In this document: one piece after another, positions 33,825-42,393 of the stretch
Position numbering within the stretch: position 1 is the stretch's first letter
Layout of the letters: each line of letters opens with the position of its first letter
NCBI GenBank assembly: GCA_017445845.1
Contig: JAFSRY010000039.1
Span: 1 to 64,000 of the forward strand
DNA from: Prevotella sp.
Lineage (GTDB): Bacteria; Bacteroidota; Bacteroidia; Bacteroidales; Bacteroidaceae
Direction: 5' to 3'
DNA: 64,000 nucleotides
Made by a program: the position numbers and the translations under genes
The notes under the pieces: model-generated
The model's input: only the letters and a program-made list of their open reading frames with translations
The model's database searches: none
Told to the model about the DNA's origin: nothing

Positions 33825-34991
33825 TTAGCATACCTTGTGTGAGCCTTCGCTGATGATGACGTCATAGACTTTCGGAGCCTTGCCGTACTTAGCGATGTAC
33901 TTCTCGGTAGCGGTCTTGATGAAGTTATCGTAGAGTTCGTCCTTAACGAGGTTGATGGTGCAGCCGCCGAAGCCACCGCCCATAATGCGCGAACCGGTGA
34001 CACCGCACTCCTTGGCGAGGTCATTGAGGTAGTCGAGTTCTTCGCAGCTGACCTCATACTCCTTCGACAGCCCGTAGTGGGTCTCGTACATCTTCTGTCC
34101 GACGGTTTCGTAGTCGCCCTTCTCAAGAGCATCGCAGACAGCCAGCACACGGTCTTTCTCACCGAGTACGAAGTGAGCGCGAGTGTAGTCTTCTTCGCCT
34201 ACTTCTGCGCGTACTTCCTCCAACTGCTCCCATGTGCAGTCACGCAGGGTTTCAAAGGTTCCCTCCGGATGCTTGGCAGCGATGTGCTTCACGACGTTCT
34301 CGCAAGAGTTGCGGCGGTCGTTGTAGGGTGAGCCTACGAGTTCGTGCTTCACGCAAGAATTGATGAGGACGAGCTTGTAGCCCTTCGGGTCGAAGGGGAA
34401 GTACTCAAATTCACGGCTACGGCAATCGAGGCGCATCAGTTTGCCTTCCTGTCCGAAGACGCTGGCAAACTGGTCCATGATACCGCAGTTGACACCCACA
34501 TACTTGTGCTCGGTTGCCTGTCCGGCCAGCACCATATCCCACTTAGAGACCTTGTTGTCACCAAAGAGGTCGTTCAGTCCGCAAGCAAAGCAGCTCTCCA
34601 TAGCAGCCGATGATGACATACCGGCTCCGAGGGGTACGTCACCTGCGAAGGCAATGTTAAAGCCCTTCACAGGAACACCGAGGGCTTCCATCTCAAGCGT
34701 GATGCCATAGATATACTTTGCCCACGAGGCACGGGGACCTACGCCGTCGTGGAAGTCAAAGTCAACACGGTCTTTCAGGTCGATAGAGTAAGCACGGATG
34801 GTGCTCTCTGTCCCGTTGGGACGCATTTCTGCCATGATGCCCTTGTCAACGGCACCTGGGAATACGAAGCCACCGTTGTAGTCGGTGTGCTCGCCAATGA
34901 GGTTGATACGACCCGGAGATGTATAGATGTTACCGGTTTTACCATCGAAGTGCTTGATGAAGCGACTTCTTACAAATTCAATATCCAACAT
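33825..34991 (-). CDS. galK: Galactokinase
   Basis: A 388-residue GHMP kinase that phosphorylates galactose at C1. Galactokinase signature SPGRINLIGEHTDYNGG lies near residue 24, the ATP loop PLGAGMSSSAAMES near 120, the catalytic Asp region VNCGIMDQFASVFG near 164, and SRIMGGGFGGCTINLV near 335. All motifs are intact. The start is MLDIEF; an in-frame ATG at 35042 would add an AT-rich, unlikely peptide. The MFS transporter gene is about 99 bases upstream. No galT or galE lies nearby. Confidence 0.96.
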   Translation of the reverse strand: MLDIEFVRSRFIKHFDGKTGNIYTSPGRINLIGEHTDYNGGFVFPGAVDKGIMAEMRPNGTESTIRAYSIDLKDRVDFDFHDGVGPRASWAKYIYGITLEMEALGVPVKGFNIAFAGDVPLGAGMSSSAAMESCFACGLNDLFGDNKVSKWDMVLAGQATEHKYVGVNCGIMDQFASVFGQEGKLMRLDCRSREFEYFPFDPKGYKLVLINSCVKHELVGSPYNDRRNSCENVVKHIAAKHPEGTFETLRDCTWEQLEEVRAEVGEEDYTRAHFVLGEKDRVLAVCDALEKGDYETVGQKMYETHYGLSKEYEVSCEELDYLNDLAKECGVTGSRIMGGGFGGCTINLVKDELYDNFIKTATEKYIAKYGKAPKVYDVIISEGSHKVC

Positions 34992-35090
34992 TTTTTTATA
35001 ATTAGAAATTAGTAATGAATAATTAGAAATTATGATTACCATAACCCGCAGACCCTCCTTCGGGGGAGGGGCTGTGGGTGGCTTTAGCTA

Positions 35091-36338
35091 TTATTTCTTG
35101 GCGGGCTTGCAACCAGTCACACCGTAGAACAGCAGGAATGCGAGCATGGCAACGATGAGCCAGTAGCTGTTGATGTCGCCAATCTTATTGGCCATGAGGT
35201 TCTGGATGAGCGGCATGACACCACCACCGACGACCATCGTCATGAACAGACCAGATGCAGAAGGAGTATACTTGCCGAGTCCTTCGGTTGCAAGGTTGAA
35301 GATAACACCCCACATCACCGATGTGCAGAGACCGCAGAGGATGATGAACAATACTTTCGTCGGTACTTCGTTGCCGGCAAGTGTCATCTTTGTGGTCTCA
35401 GGCATCATGATGGCTACGATGAGCAGGCAGATGGCTACTGCAGAGGTGCAGATAAGCTGACTGCGTGATGAAACCTTACCCGAGATGAAGGCACTGGTGA
35501 AACGGCCGACGAGCATCAGCAGCCAGTAGAAACCGGCGATGGTTCCGGCAACAGTCATGTTACCCAGTACACCACCTTCGGCAACGGGCTGTCCGAGGTA
35601 GAACAACAGCTGTCCGGGAATACCGATCTCGATACCTACATAGAAGAAGATGGCAATGATACCGAGTACGAGGTGACGATAGCCGAGGGCACCTTTCACA
35701 CCTTCCATGACGTTAGACTTCTCTACGTCGGGCTCTTCAATCTTCGTGAAGTAGATGATGACGAACGAGCAGGCGAAGATTGCCAGGGCAATAAGCAGCA
35801 GAGGAGCGACATCGCCAAGGGAGGTCTCCTTAGTGATTTCGCCAATCATGGCACCGGCGAGCATAGGCGTCAGCGTAGCAGCCAGAGAGTTCAGCGAGCC
35901 ACCGGTCTGGATGAGCTGGTTACCGCGGTTGCCACCACCACCGAGCAGGTTGAGCATCGGGTTGACGACGGTGTTCAGGATACATACGCAGAAGCCGCAG
36001 ATGAAGGCACCCAGCAGGTAGACCACATAGGCGCTGATAGCTGTGGCATCCATTGTGCTCGAGCAATACTGGACGGCAATGCCGAGGAAGCCCAAGGCAA
36101 GGGCTACGAGGGCGGTCTTCTTGTAACCTATCTTGGTAATCATCACGCCGGCAGGAATACCCATAAAGAGGTAAGCGGCGAAGTTCATCAGATTACCAAC
36201 CATACCAGCCCACTCATACTGGTTCTTCCAGATGGTACCGAAGGGGGCTGCCATGTTGGTTACGAACGAAATCATTGCAAACAGGAACATCATTGCGATG
36301 ATGGCAACGACAGCTCCATTTTTCTTTTGTTGTGTCAT
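35091..36338 (-). CDS. Sugar MFS transporter, glucose/galactose (FucP/GluP) type
   Basis: A 415-residue protein with about twelve hydrophobic segments. Features of the FHS family are visible: FVTNMAAPFGTIWKNQYEW at the start, YLFMGIPAGVMITKIGYKKTALVALALGFLG with the loop 2-3 motif, FICGFCVCILNTVVNPMLNLLGGGGNRGNQLIQTGGSLNSL near 112-155, and GGGVMPLIQNLMANKIG near the end. Relatives import glucose or galactose, and fucose, with protons. Its place between a mutarotase gene and galK points to galactose. It begins about 30 bases after the preceding mutarotase gene. Confidence 0.92.
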   Translation of the reverse strand: MTQQKKNGAVVAIIAMMFLFAMISFVTNMAAPFGTIWKNQYEWAGMVGNLMNFAAYLFMGIPAGVMITKIGYKKTALVALALGFLGIAVQYCSSTMDATAISAYVVYLLGAFICGFCVCILNTVVNPMLNLLGGGGNRGNQLIQTGGSLNSLAATLTPMLAGAMIGEITKETSLGDVAPLLLIALAIFACSFVIIYFTKIEEPDVEKSNVMEGVKGALGYRHLVLGIIAIFFYVGIEIGIPGQLLFYLGQPVAEGGVLGNMTVAGTIAGFYWLLMLVGRFTSAFISGKVSSRSQLICTSAVAICLLIVAIMMPETTKMTLAGNEVPTKVLFIILCGLCTSVMWGVIFNLATEGLGKYTPSASGLFMTMVVGGGVMPLIQNLMANKIGDINSYWLIVAMLAFLLFYGVTGCKPAKK

Positions 36339-36368
36339 TTTGTTGTAAATGTTTTTAGTTATTAATAT

Positions 36369-37457
36369 TTATTTTTCAATTCCAAATTTATAGACCGTCT
36401 TCTGCTTATACTTCTCGTGGGGGCCAAGGACTACGCTGGGGAAGTAAGGATGATTGGGACTGTCGGGGAAGTGCTGTGCCTCGAAGCAGATGGCTGAGCG
36501 GCGGGGGAACGTAGCGCCATGCTGGCCCTTGTAGCCGTCGGCCCAGTTGTCGGTGTAGACCTGCACGCCGGGTTCGGTAGTATAGACTTCCATCGTACGG
36601 CCGCTGTTGGGCTCGACAATTCGGGCGGCAAATGAGCATTCACCTTCTTCCTTCTTGTTCAATACGAAGCAGTGGTCGTAGCCGGCGCCATTCTTAATCT
36701 GCTCGTCGTCGGCATCGATGTCGCGACCGACGGGTTTCGGAGTGCGGAAGTCGAAGGGAGTTCCCTTTACGAAGCGGATTTCGCCCGTAGGGATGCTCGT
36801 ATCATCAATGGGCAGATAGTAGTCTGCATTGATTTCGCAAATAAGGTCGTCGATGGTTGGAGTCGGGTCGGCTATGCCCGCCAGTGAGAAAAAGCCGTGT
36901 GAAGTGAGGTTCAGAATGGTTTTCTTGTTCGTCGTGGCCATGTATTCTATAACCAGCTCATTGTCGTTGGTGAAGGTATATACAACTGTCGTTTTCACTT
37001 CTCCCGTAAAACCCTCCTCACCATAGGGACTGACGTATTCGAGAACGAGGGCCTGGTCATTCATCTGCGTGGCGTTCCATACGCGGGCATTCCATCCGCT
37101 CTTACCTCCGTGCAGCGAGTTGGGGCCGTTGTTGATGGCCAACTGATACTCTTTGCCGTTGAGTTGGAACTTACCTCTGGCGATACGGTTGCCGTAGCGG
37201 CCAATAAGGGTCGAGAGATAAGGCTCCGGGGAGTTGATGACGTCTTGTATGTTGTCATGGCCCTGAATGACATTGGCGAAGTTGCCGTTGCAGTCGGGAA
37301 CCATAATGGCCACCAGTGCACCTCCATAGTTAGTTACTGCGACCTCGCATCCCTGCGTGTTTTTCAGGATGTAAAGATCCGTTTGCTTACCGTTGACAGT
37401 GGTCTGAAAGTCTTCGCGTTTCAGACCACAGAGGGATTCTGTTTCCTTTGTGTTCAT
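36369..37457 (-). CDS. galM: Galactose mutarotase (aldose 1-epimerase), cytoplasmic
   Basis: A 362-residue mutarotase without a signal peptide, the cytoplasmic counterpart of the lipoprotein at 32552. Substrate Arg is in IGRYGNRIARGKFQLNGKEYQL, the catalytic His in NLTSHGFFSLAGI near 182 and the Glu-containing block AICFEAQHFPDSPNHPYFPS near the end. It is the first gene of the minus-strand galactose operon (galM, transporter, galK, lipoprotein mutarotase). A TTACTTTG box at 37491-37498 on the minus strand, one mismatch from consensus, is a likely promoter. Confidence 0.93.
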   Translation of the reverse strand: MNTKETESLCGLKREDFQTTVNGKQTDLYILKNTQGCEVAVTNYGGALVAIMVPDCNGNFANVIQGHDNIQDVINSPEPYLSTLIGRYGNRIARGKFQLNGKEYQLAINNGPNSLHGGKSGWNARVWNATQMNDQALVLEYVSPYGEEGFTGEVKTTVVYTFTNDNELVIEYMATTNKKTILNLTSHGFFSLAGIADPTPTIDDLICEINADYYLPIDDTSIPTGEIRFVKGTPFDFRTPKPVGRDIDADDEQIKNGAGYDHCFVLNKKEEGECSFAARIVEPNSGRTMEVYTTEPGVQVYTDNWADGYKGQHGATFPRRSAICFEAQHFPDSPNHPYFPSVVLGPHEKYKQKTVYKFGIEK

Positions 37458-37577
37458 TGTTATTGGGTTTTAAGTTACACAATCCACCTGCAAAGTAAAC
37501 AAAAAAAAACGAGCAATCCAAACTTTCTCACGAAAAAATGCCTGTTGCGACGTGTTAATAATACTAAAAAGACATTC

Positions 37578-37687
37578 CTTAGCTTCGACCAAGTCAAGTC
37601 TTAGCTTCGACCAAGTCAAAGCTTACTTTCGGCTGTGCCGGTTCAAAGCTTCGGCTCCGTCAACCCTTACCTTCGGCAAAGGTCTTA
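37578..37687. repeat. 22-bp tandem array, five units (AGCTTCG type)
   Basis: Units start at 37578, 37600, 37622, 37644 and 37666. The first two are identical except at their last three bases (CTTAGCTTCGACCAAGTC); the others keep CTTNNNTTCGGC in register. AAGCTTCGGC followed by TCC, in the fourth unit, is nearly the reverse complement of the second unit of the array at 56815, so the two arrays look related in opposite orientation. Confidence 0.85.
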
Positions 37688-37719
37688 TCCCATAAACCTT
37701 TTCCACTACAAAAAAGGAT

Positions 37720-37763
37720 AAAGGTAAAAGAGCTGACGCAGTGGTCTTTGCCCTTTTACCTTT
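37720..37763 (-). terminator. Probable terminator of the exporter gene
   Basis: AAAGGTAAAAG and CTTTTACCTTT pair over a loop of about 22 bases. On the minus strand a T run follows (ATCCTTTTTT). It lies 40 bases downstream of the stop codon. Confidence 0.65.
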
Positions 37764-37802
37764 ATTTGCTTGGCTCTTCAGCCTAACCTATTTTCCAAAC
37801 TC

Positions 37803-38609
37803 TTATTTCAAGATATTGTAGAGCAGTGAGGTCAGGGAGATGAGGATGCTCGTTGCCGAGAACCACAGTGTTGTGGACTGTCCGATGTCAGAGTTCTTGG
37901 CCTTTGTGGCGTTCGGCGTGACGTAGATGATGTCGTTCTGCTGAACGTAGTAGTAAGGCGAATTGATGATGTTGGCATCCGTCAGGTCGATTTTGACATA
38001 ATTCTTCTGACCCGTTGCATCTTCGCGAAGCAAGATAACATTCTGACGCTTACCATAGATAGAGAGGTCACCAGCCTGGGCTATTGCTTCGAGGATGCTC
38101 ATCTTCTCTGATGCCACGGAGATAACGCCCGGACGATTCACCTCACCCGTCACCGTCACGCGGAAGTTGGCCATGCGGACCGTTACCACGACATGATTAT
38201 CGGGTTTGATATAAGGACGGATGCGCTCGGTAATATAGTTCTCTACCTCTGACTTGGTCTTGCCCCCCACTTCGATGCGTCCTATGACAGGGAAGTTGAT
38301 AGAGCCGTCGTTCTCAACGAGATAAGTCTGGAGCGAACCAGAACTCGTACCGATGGAGGAATTGCTCATCAGGGTGTTACGAACCAGAAGGTTGAAAGGC
38401 ATTTCGGTCTGACCTGTGGGGTCGTCGCTGTTGACGGTGATGGTCAGCATGTCCTTCGGCTTGATGCGCACGTCATAGAGGCCTTTCGATGCCTCAAGGC
38501 TGATTTCTTCAATGTTTTGGAAATAAGGAACTTGCTTGTAGCTCTTACATCCTGTGGCCAAGAGAGCCATTGTGGCGATGGCCAGTAAAGGGAAAATCCG
38601 TTTCTTCAT
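37803..38609 (-). CDS. Polysaccharide export outer-membrane lipoprotein (Wza/BexD-like)
   Basis: A 268-residue lipoprotein (signal MKKRIFPLLAIATMALLATGC, Cys at residue 21). The export domain (about 45-130) starts LYDVRIKPKDMLTITVNSDDP, and a SLBB-type domain (about 145-230) has FRVTVTGEVNRPGVISVASEKMSILEAIAQAGDLSIYG. A final hydrophobic segment (about 245-265) resembles the Wza C-terminal helix that spans the outer membrane. It would form the exit channel for a capsule or exopolysaccharide. No tyrosine kinase, polymerase or glycan genes adjoin. It has its own promoter (38669-38700) and terminator. Confidence 0.9.
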   Translation of the reverse strand: MKKRIFPLLAIATMALLATGCKSYKQVPYFQNIEEISLEASKGLYDVRIKPKDMLTITVNSDDPTGQTEMPFNLLVRNTLMSNSSIGTSSGSLQTYLVENDGSINFPVIGRIEVGGKTKSEVENYITERIRPYIKPDNHVVVTVRMANFRVTVTGEVNRPGVISVASEKMSILEAIAQAGDLSIYGKRQNVILLREDATGQKNYVKIDLTDANIINSPYYYVQQNDIIYVTPNATKAKNSDIGQSTTLWFSATSILISLTSLLYNILK

Positions 38610-38668
38610 GTTCTCCTATTTTGTTTTTTTATTTAGTCCTCAGCAAAGTTTACTTCACATAATCTCTG

Positions 38669-38700
38669 CAAAATTACTGAGTTTTTTTTATACTGGCAAA
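38669..38700 (-). promoter_or_regulatory. Promoter TTTG-N20-TAATTTTG of the exporter gene
   Basis: On the minus strand TTTG (38700-38697), 20 bases, then TAATTTTG (38676-38669): a full consensus promoter about 60 bases upstream of the start codon. Confidence 0.75.
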
Positions 38701-38832
38701 TATTTTTGGTATTTTCTGCCTTTTTTTGCAATAAATGCCTACACTTGCAGGTCTTGCGACTCATATAAGAACTTTTTTGGCATTATTTCACACTTTTTTA
38801 ACAAAATATGCTGAATTGTAAAAAAAAATGTG

Positions 38833-38840
38833 TAGCTTTG
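38833..38840 (+). promoter_or_regulatory. Porin -7 box (TAGCTTTG)
   Basis: TAnnTTTG match 49 bases before the porin ATG; the -33 element is not obvious. Confidence 0.6.
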
Positions 38841-38889
38841 CACCCGAAATAACAAAACGACACATTATTTACAATTTACAGAAAAAGAA

Positions 38890-39912
38890 ATGAAAAAAAT
38901 GACCATGATGGCCCTTGCAGCAATGATGTCGCTCGTGGCCAACGCTCAGGAGACGAAGAGTCCCTCATGGATTAACAACGTAAAGTTAAGCGGTTACGGT
39001 ATGGTTCAATATCAGGCCGAAGACAAGGAAGGTGCCGAGCAGAACTCTTTCAATCTTCGCCTTGTCCGTATTGCCCTTGACGGAAAAATCCAAGATGACT
39101 GGTATTGGAAGATGCAGCTTCAGGTGAACGGCAACACATCCACGTTGGGTTCTTCACCCCGCATCGTTGATGCCTTCGCCGAATGGCAGAAGTATAGTTA
39201 TTTCAAAGTAAAAGCCGGTCAGTTCAAACGTCCGTTTACCTTTGAAAACCCCATGCATCCTATCACCCAGGGCTTTATGTCCTATTCACAGAACGTCTCA
39301 AAGCTGGCAGGTTTCTCTGATCGCACGGGCGAACAGGCTTCCAATGGCCGTGACATCGGTGTTCAGGTTCAGGGTGACTTCCTTCCCAACGCTTCCGGTC
39401 GCAACCTTCTGCACTATCAGATTGGTGTTTTCAACGGTGAAGGCATTAACAAGAAGGATGCCGACGAACGCAAGGATGTTATTGGAGGTGCTTGGGTAAT
39501 GCCCATCGAGGGTATGCGCATCGGTGCTTTCGGTTGGACAGGCAGCCGCAACCACGTCAGCAAGAACCGTTATGCCCTTTCTGCTGAATATGTAAAGAAC
39601 GACTGGACCTTCCGTACTGAATACATCCACAGCCAAGGCTATGGAGCCAATATCGCTGACGGCGACAAGGCCGATGGCTGGTATGCCCTCTGCATTGCTC
39701 CTGTCATCGAGAAGAAACTCCATGTCAAGGCCCGTTATGACTGCTATCGCAACGAGAAAGAGATGGGCACGAGCAAGACCTACTACGAAATTGGTGCCGA
39801 CTATCTCTTCAACAAGAACCTGCAACTGAACGTAGAATACGCCCTCGTCAACGAGCGTTCCATCCATAAGAACCACAACCTTGTAGACGTAGAACTCGAT
39901 TTCCGCTTCTAA
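38890..39912 (+). CDS. Phosphate-selective-porin-like outer-membrane porin
   Basis: A 340-residue barrel with signal peptide MKKMTMMALAAMMSLVANAQ. NVKLSGYGMVQYQAED begins the first strand. FNLRLVRIALDGKIQDDWYWKMQLQV, FAEWQKYSYFKVKAGQFKRPFTFENP and the DIGVQVQGDFLP region follow the OprO/OprP family. The end (HNLVDVELDFRF) is a terminal strand with aromatic last residue for BAM recognition. Members pass anions such as phosphate or pyrophosphate; here the substrate is unproven, but the membrane pyrophosphatase gene follows. A terminator hairpin separates the two. Confidence 0.87.
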   Translation: MKKMTMMALAAMMSLVANAQETKSPSWINNVKLSGYGMVQYQAEDKEGAEQNSFNLRLVRIALDGKIQDDWYWKMQLQVNGNTSTLGSSPRIVDAFAEWQKYSYFKVKAGQFKRPFTFENPMHPITQGFMSYSQNVSKLAGFSDRTGEQASNGRDIGVQVQGDFLPNASGRNLLHYQIGVFNGEGINKKDADERKDVIGGAWVMPIEGMRIGAFGWTGSRNHVSKNRYALSAEYVKNDWTFRTEYIHSQGYGANIADGDKADGWYALCIAPVIEKKLHVKARYDCYRNEKEMGTSKTYYEIGADYLFNKNLQLNVEYALVNERSIHKNHNLVDVELDFRF

Positions 39913-39922
39913 GAAGGGTACT

Positions 39923-39978
39923 TAAGAATTAGGGTTCATGATGCAAACCGAAGAGTGACATCTCAACCCTAATTCTTA
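39923..39978 (+). terminator. Terminator after the porin gene
   Basis: TAAGAATTAGGGTT and AACCCTAATTCTTA form a 14-bp stem with a loop of about 28 bases, beginning 11 bases after the stop codon. The T run is weak. Confidence 0.7.
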
Positions 39979-40068
39979 TACATTATTTATAATAAATAGC
40001 ACACTGTTGCCATTAAGAACGACAAGAAAATCTAATTAAAACTTAAATCATAAAACAGTTAATTTCTT

Positions 40069-42261
40069 ATGAACAACATTCCAAGTGTTTTCTGGTTAGT
40101 GCCCGTTGCTTCAATTGTTGCACTAAGCATGGCATGGTGTTTCTTCAAGTCGATGCTTACAGCCGATGAAGGAACACCCCGCATGAAAGAAATTGCCAAG
40201 TACGTCCGTGACGGTGCTATGGCTTATCTTAAACAACAGTACAAGGTTGTTACTTACGTATTTATCGCCCTGGCCATCCTCTTCGCTATTATGGCCTATG
40301 TCCTTCATGTGCAGAACCCATGGGTTCCGTTTGCATTCCTCACTGGCGGTTTCTTCTCTGGTCTGGCTGGTTTCTTCGGAATGAAGACCGCCACCTATGC
40401 GTCCGGTCGTACTGCCAACGCTGCCCGTAAGAGCCTTGACGCCGGTCTGAAGATTGCCTTCCGCTCGGGTGCCGTGATGGGTCTGACCGTTGTCGGTCTG
40501 GGTCTTCTCGACATTGCCATCTGGTTCATCGTGCTGAACATCTTCGACGTTGACGGTCTCATCTCAATCACCACAACGATGCTGACCTTCGGTATGGGTG
40601 CTTCTACGCAGGCTCTGTTTGCCCGTGTCGGCGGCGGTATCTACACGAAGGCTGCCGACGTAGGTGCCGACATCGTAGGTAAGGTGGAAGCTGACATTCC
40701 TGAGGACGATCCCCGCAACCCCGCCACCATCGCTGATAACGTAGGCGACAACGTAGGCGACGTAGCCGGTATGGGCGCCGACCTCTATGAGAGCTATTGC
40801 GGAAGTATCCTTTCTACCGCTGCCCTCGGTGCCTCTGCCTTTGCCGCCAGTCAGGCTGACGGAATGCAGCTGAAGGCCGTCATCGCCCCGATGCTCATCG
40901 CCGCCGTCGGTGTGTTCCTCAGCATCTTTGGTATCTACCTCGTTCGCACGAAGGAGGGAGCCACCATGCGCGACCTGCTGAAATCACTGTCTCTGGGTAC
41001 GAACGTATCGGCTTGTCTCATTGCCGTTGCCACCTTTGCCATCCTTTACCTGCTGGGCATTGAGAACTGGCTCGGCCTTTCATTCTCAGTCATCACTGGT
41101 CTGGCCGCCGGTGTCATCATCGGTCAGGCTACAGAATATTACACCTCCCATTCCTACAAGCCCACCCAGAAGATTTCTGAGGCAGGTCTTACTGGTTCTG
41201 CCACCGTTATCATCAAGGGTATAGGAACGGGTATGATTTCCACCTGCATACCTGTGCTCACCATCGGTGTTGCCATCATGTTGAGCTATCTCTTCGCCAA
41301 TAATTTCGACCTTTCCATGTCTTCGAGCAGTCTTGCTCACGGACTCTATGGCATCGGCATTGCTGCCGTGGGTATGCTCTCCACACTGGGTATTACCTTG
41401 GCTACCGACGCCTACGGTCCTATTGCCGACAATGCCGGCGGTAACGCTGAGATGAGCGAACTGGGTGAAGAAGTGCGCCATCGCACCGATGCCCTCGACG
41501 CTCTGGGTAACACCACAGCCGCAACAGGTAAAGGCTTTGCTATCGGTTCTGCCGCTCTGACAGCTCTTGCCCTGTTGGCCTCTTATATTGAGGAAATCAA
41601 GATTGCCATGACACGTGCCGGCGAGACACTGACCAACCTGCAAGGCGAAGCCATCAATGCTGCCGACGCCACTATCCCCGACTTCATGAACTTCTTCCAG
41701 GTGAACCTGATGAACCCGAAAGTACTTGTCGGTGCCTTTATCGGTGCCATGGCAGCCTTCCTGTTCTGCGGTCTGACGATGGAAGCCGTCGGCCGTGCCG
41801 CCCAGAAGATGGTTGTTGAGGTACGCCGTCAGTTCAAGGAGATTGCCGGCATCCTCGAAGGAACAGGTACTCCCGACTATGGCCGTTGCGTAGAGATTTC
41901 CACTCGTGCCGCCCAGCATGAGATGATATTCCCCAGCATCCTTGCCATTATCATTCCTATCATCGTCGGTTGTGTCCTCGGCGTGGCCGGTGTGTTAGGT
42001 CTGCTCGTCGGCGGTCTGGCCGGTGGCTTTACGCTGGCCGTCTTCATGGCCAATGCCGGCGGTGCTTGGGACAATGCCAAGAAGAACATCGAAGAAGGTA
42101 ACTTCGGCGGCAAGGGTTCGTTTGCCCATAAGGCCACTATCGTCGGTGACACCGTCGGCGATCCCTTCAAGGACACCTCTGGTCCTTCACTGAACATCCT
42201 CATCAAGCTCCTGTCGATGGTCAGCATCGTGATGGCTGGTCTTACTGTTGCCTTCATGTAA
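40069..42261 (+). CDS. hppA: Membrane-bound ion-pumping pyrophosphatase, K+-dependent type
   Basis: A 730-residue protein with about sixteen transmembrane segments that couples pyrophosphate hydrolysis to Na+ or H+ export. Substrate-site motifs are intact: VEADIPEDDPRNPATIADNVGDNVGDVAGMGADLYESY near residues 207-245, DAYGPIADNAGGNAEMS near 445, and NAGGAWDNAKK plus GDTVGDPFKDTSGPSLN near the end. LGNTTAATGKG near 480 has Ala where K+-independent enzymes have Lys, so K+ dependence is expected. The pumped ion cannot be fixed by eye. It stands alone between terminators. Confidence 0.96.
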   Translation: MNNIPSVFWLVPVASIVALSMAWCFFKSMLTADEGTPRMKEIAKYVRDGAMAYLKQQYKVVTYVFIALAILFAIMAYVLHVQNPWVPFAFLTGGFFSGLAGFFGMKTATYASGRTANAARKSLDAGLKIAFRSGAVMGLTVVGLGLLDIAIWFIVLNIFDVDGLISITTTMLTFGMGASTQALFARVGGGIYTKAADVGADIVGKVEADIPEDDPRNPATIADNVGDNVGDVAGMGADLYESYCGSILSTAALGASAFAASQADGMQLKAVIAPMLIAAVGVFLSIFGIYLVRTKEGATMRDLLKSLSLGTNVSACLIAVATFAILYLLGIENWLGLSFSVITGLAAGVIIGQATEYYTSHSYKPTQKISEAGLTGSATVIIKGIGTGMISTCIPVLTIGVAIMLSYLFANNFDLSMSSSSLAHGLYGIGIAAVGMLSTLGITLATDAYGPIADNAGGNAEMSELGEEVRHRTDALDALGNTTAATGKGFAIGSAALTALALLASYIEEIKIAMTRAGETLTNLQGEAINAADATIPDFMNFFQVNLMNPKVLVGAFIGAMAAFLFCGLTMEAVGRAAQKMVVEVRRQFKEIAGILEGTGTPDYGRCVEISTRAAQHEMIFPSILAIIIPIIVGCVLGVAGVLGLLVGGLAGGFTLAVFMANAGGAWDNAKKNIEEGNFGGKGSFAHKATIVGDTVGDPFKDTSGPSLNILIKLLSMVSIVMAGLTVAFM

Positions 42262-42318
42262 TATTCAGTCTAATCCTTCTGCTAACCAAAGCGGTTGGCA
42301 GGAGAAGATACATAAAAA

Positions 42319-42362
42319 AGAGAAGGCTCCGTCTGGTAATCATTCCAGCCGGAGCCTTCTCT
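42319..42362. terminator. Strong terminator hairpin, bidirectional
   Basis: AGAGAAGGCTCCG pairs with CGGAGCCTTCTCT, with CTGG/CCAG extending the stem inside. An A run precedes it, so on the minus strand it ends with T residues and can also serve the TPR gene. Confidence 0.85.
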
Positions 42363-42393
42363 TATGCTGTCGCCCTCCCCTATTCCATAGGAC

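Larger units (their letters stand above)
37458..37802. other. 345-base spacer between galM and the exporter gene
   Basis: Contains the probable galM promoter (37491-37498, minus strand), the 22-bp array at 37578-37687 and the terminator of the exporter gene at 37720-37763. I see no gene in it. Confidence 0.7.

Noticed and set aside
32552..37457. Polysaccharide utilisation locus
   Set aside because: No SusC/SusD pair, glycoside hydrolase or hybrid sensor is present; it is a simple sugar uptake operon.
37803..38609. Capsule biosynthesis locus
   Set aside because: Neighbours are the galactose operon and a porin; no kinase, flippase, polymerase or glycan enzyme is adjacent.
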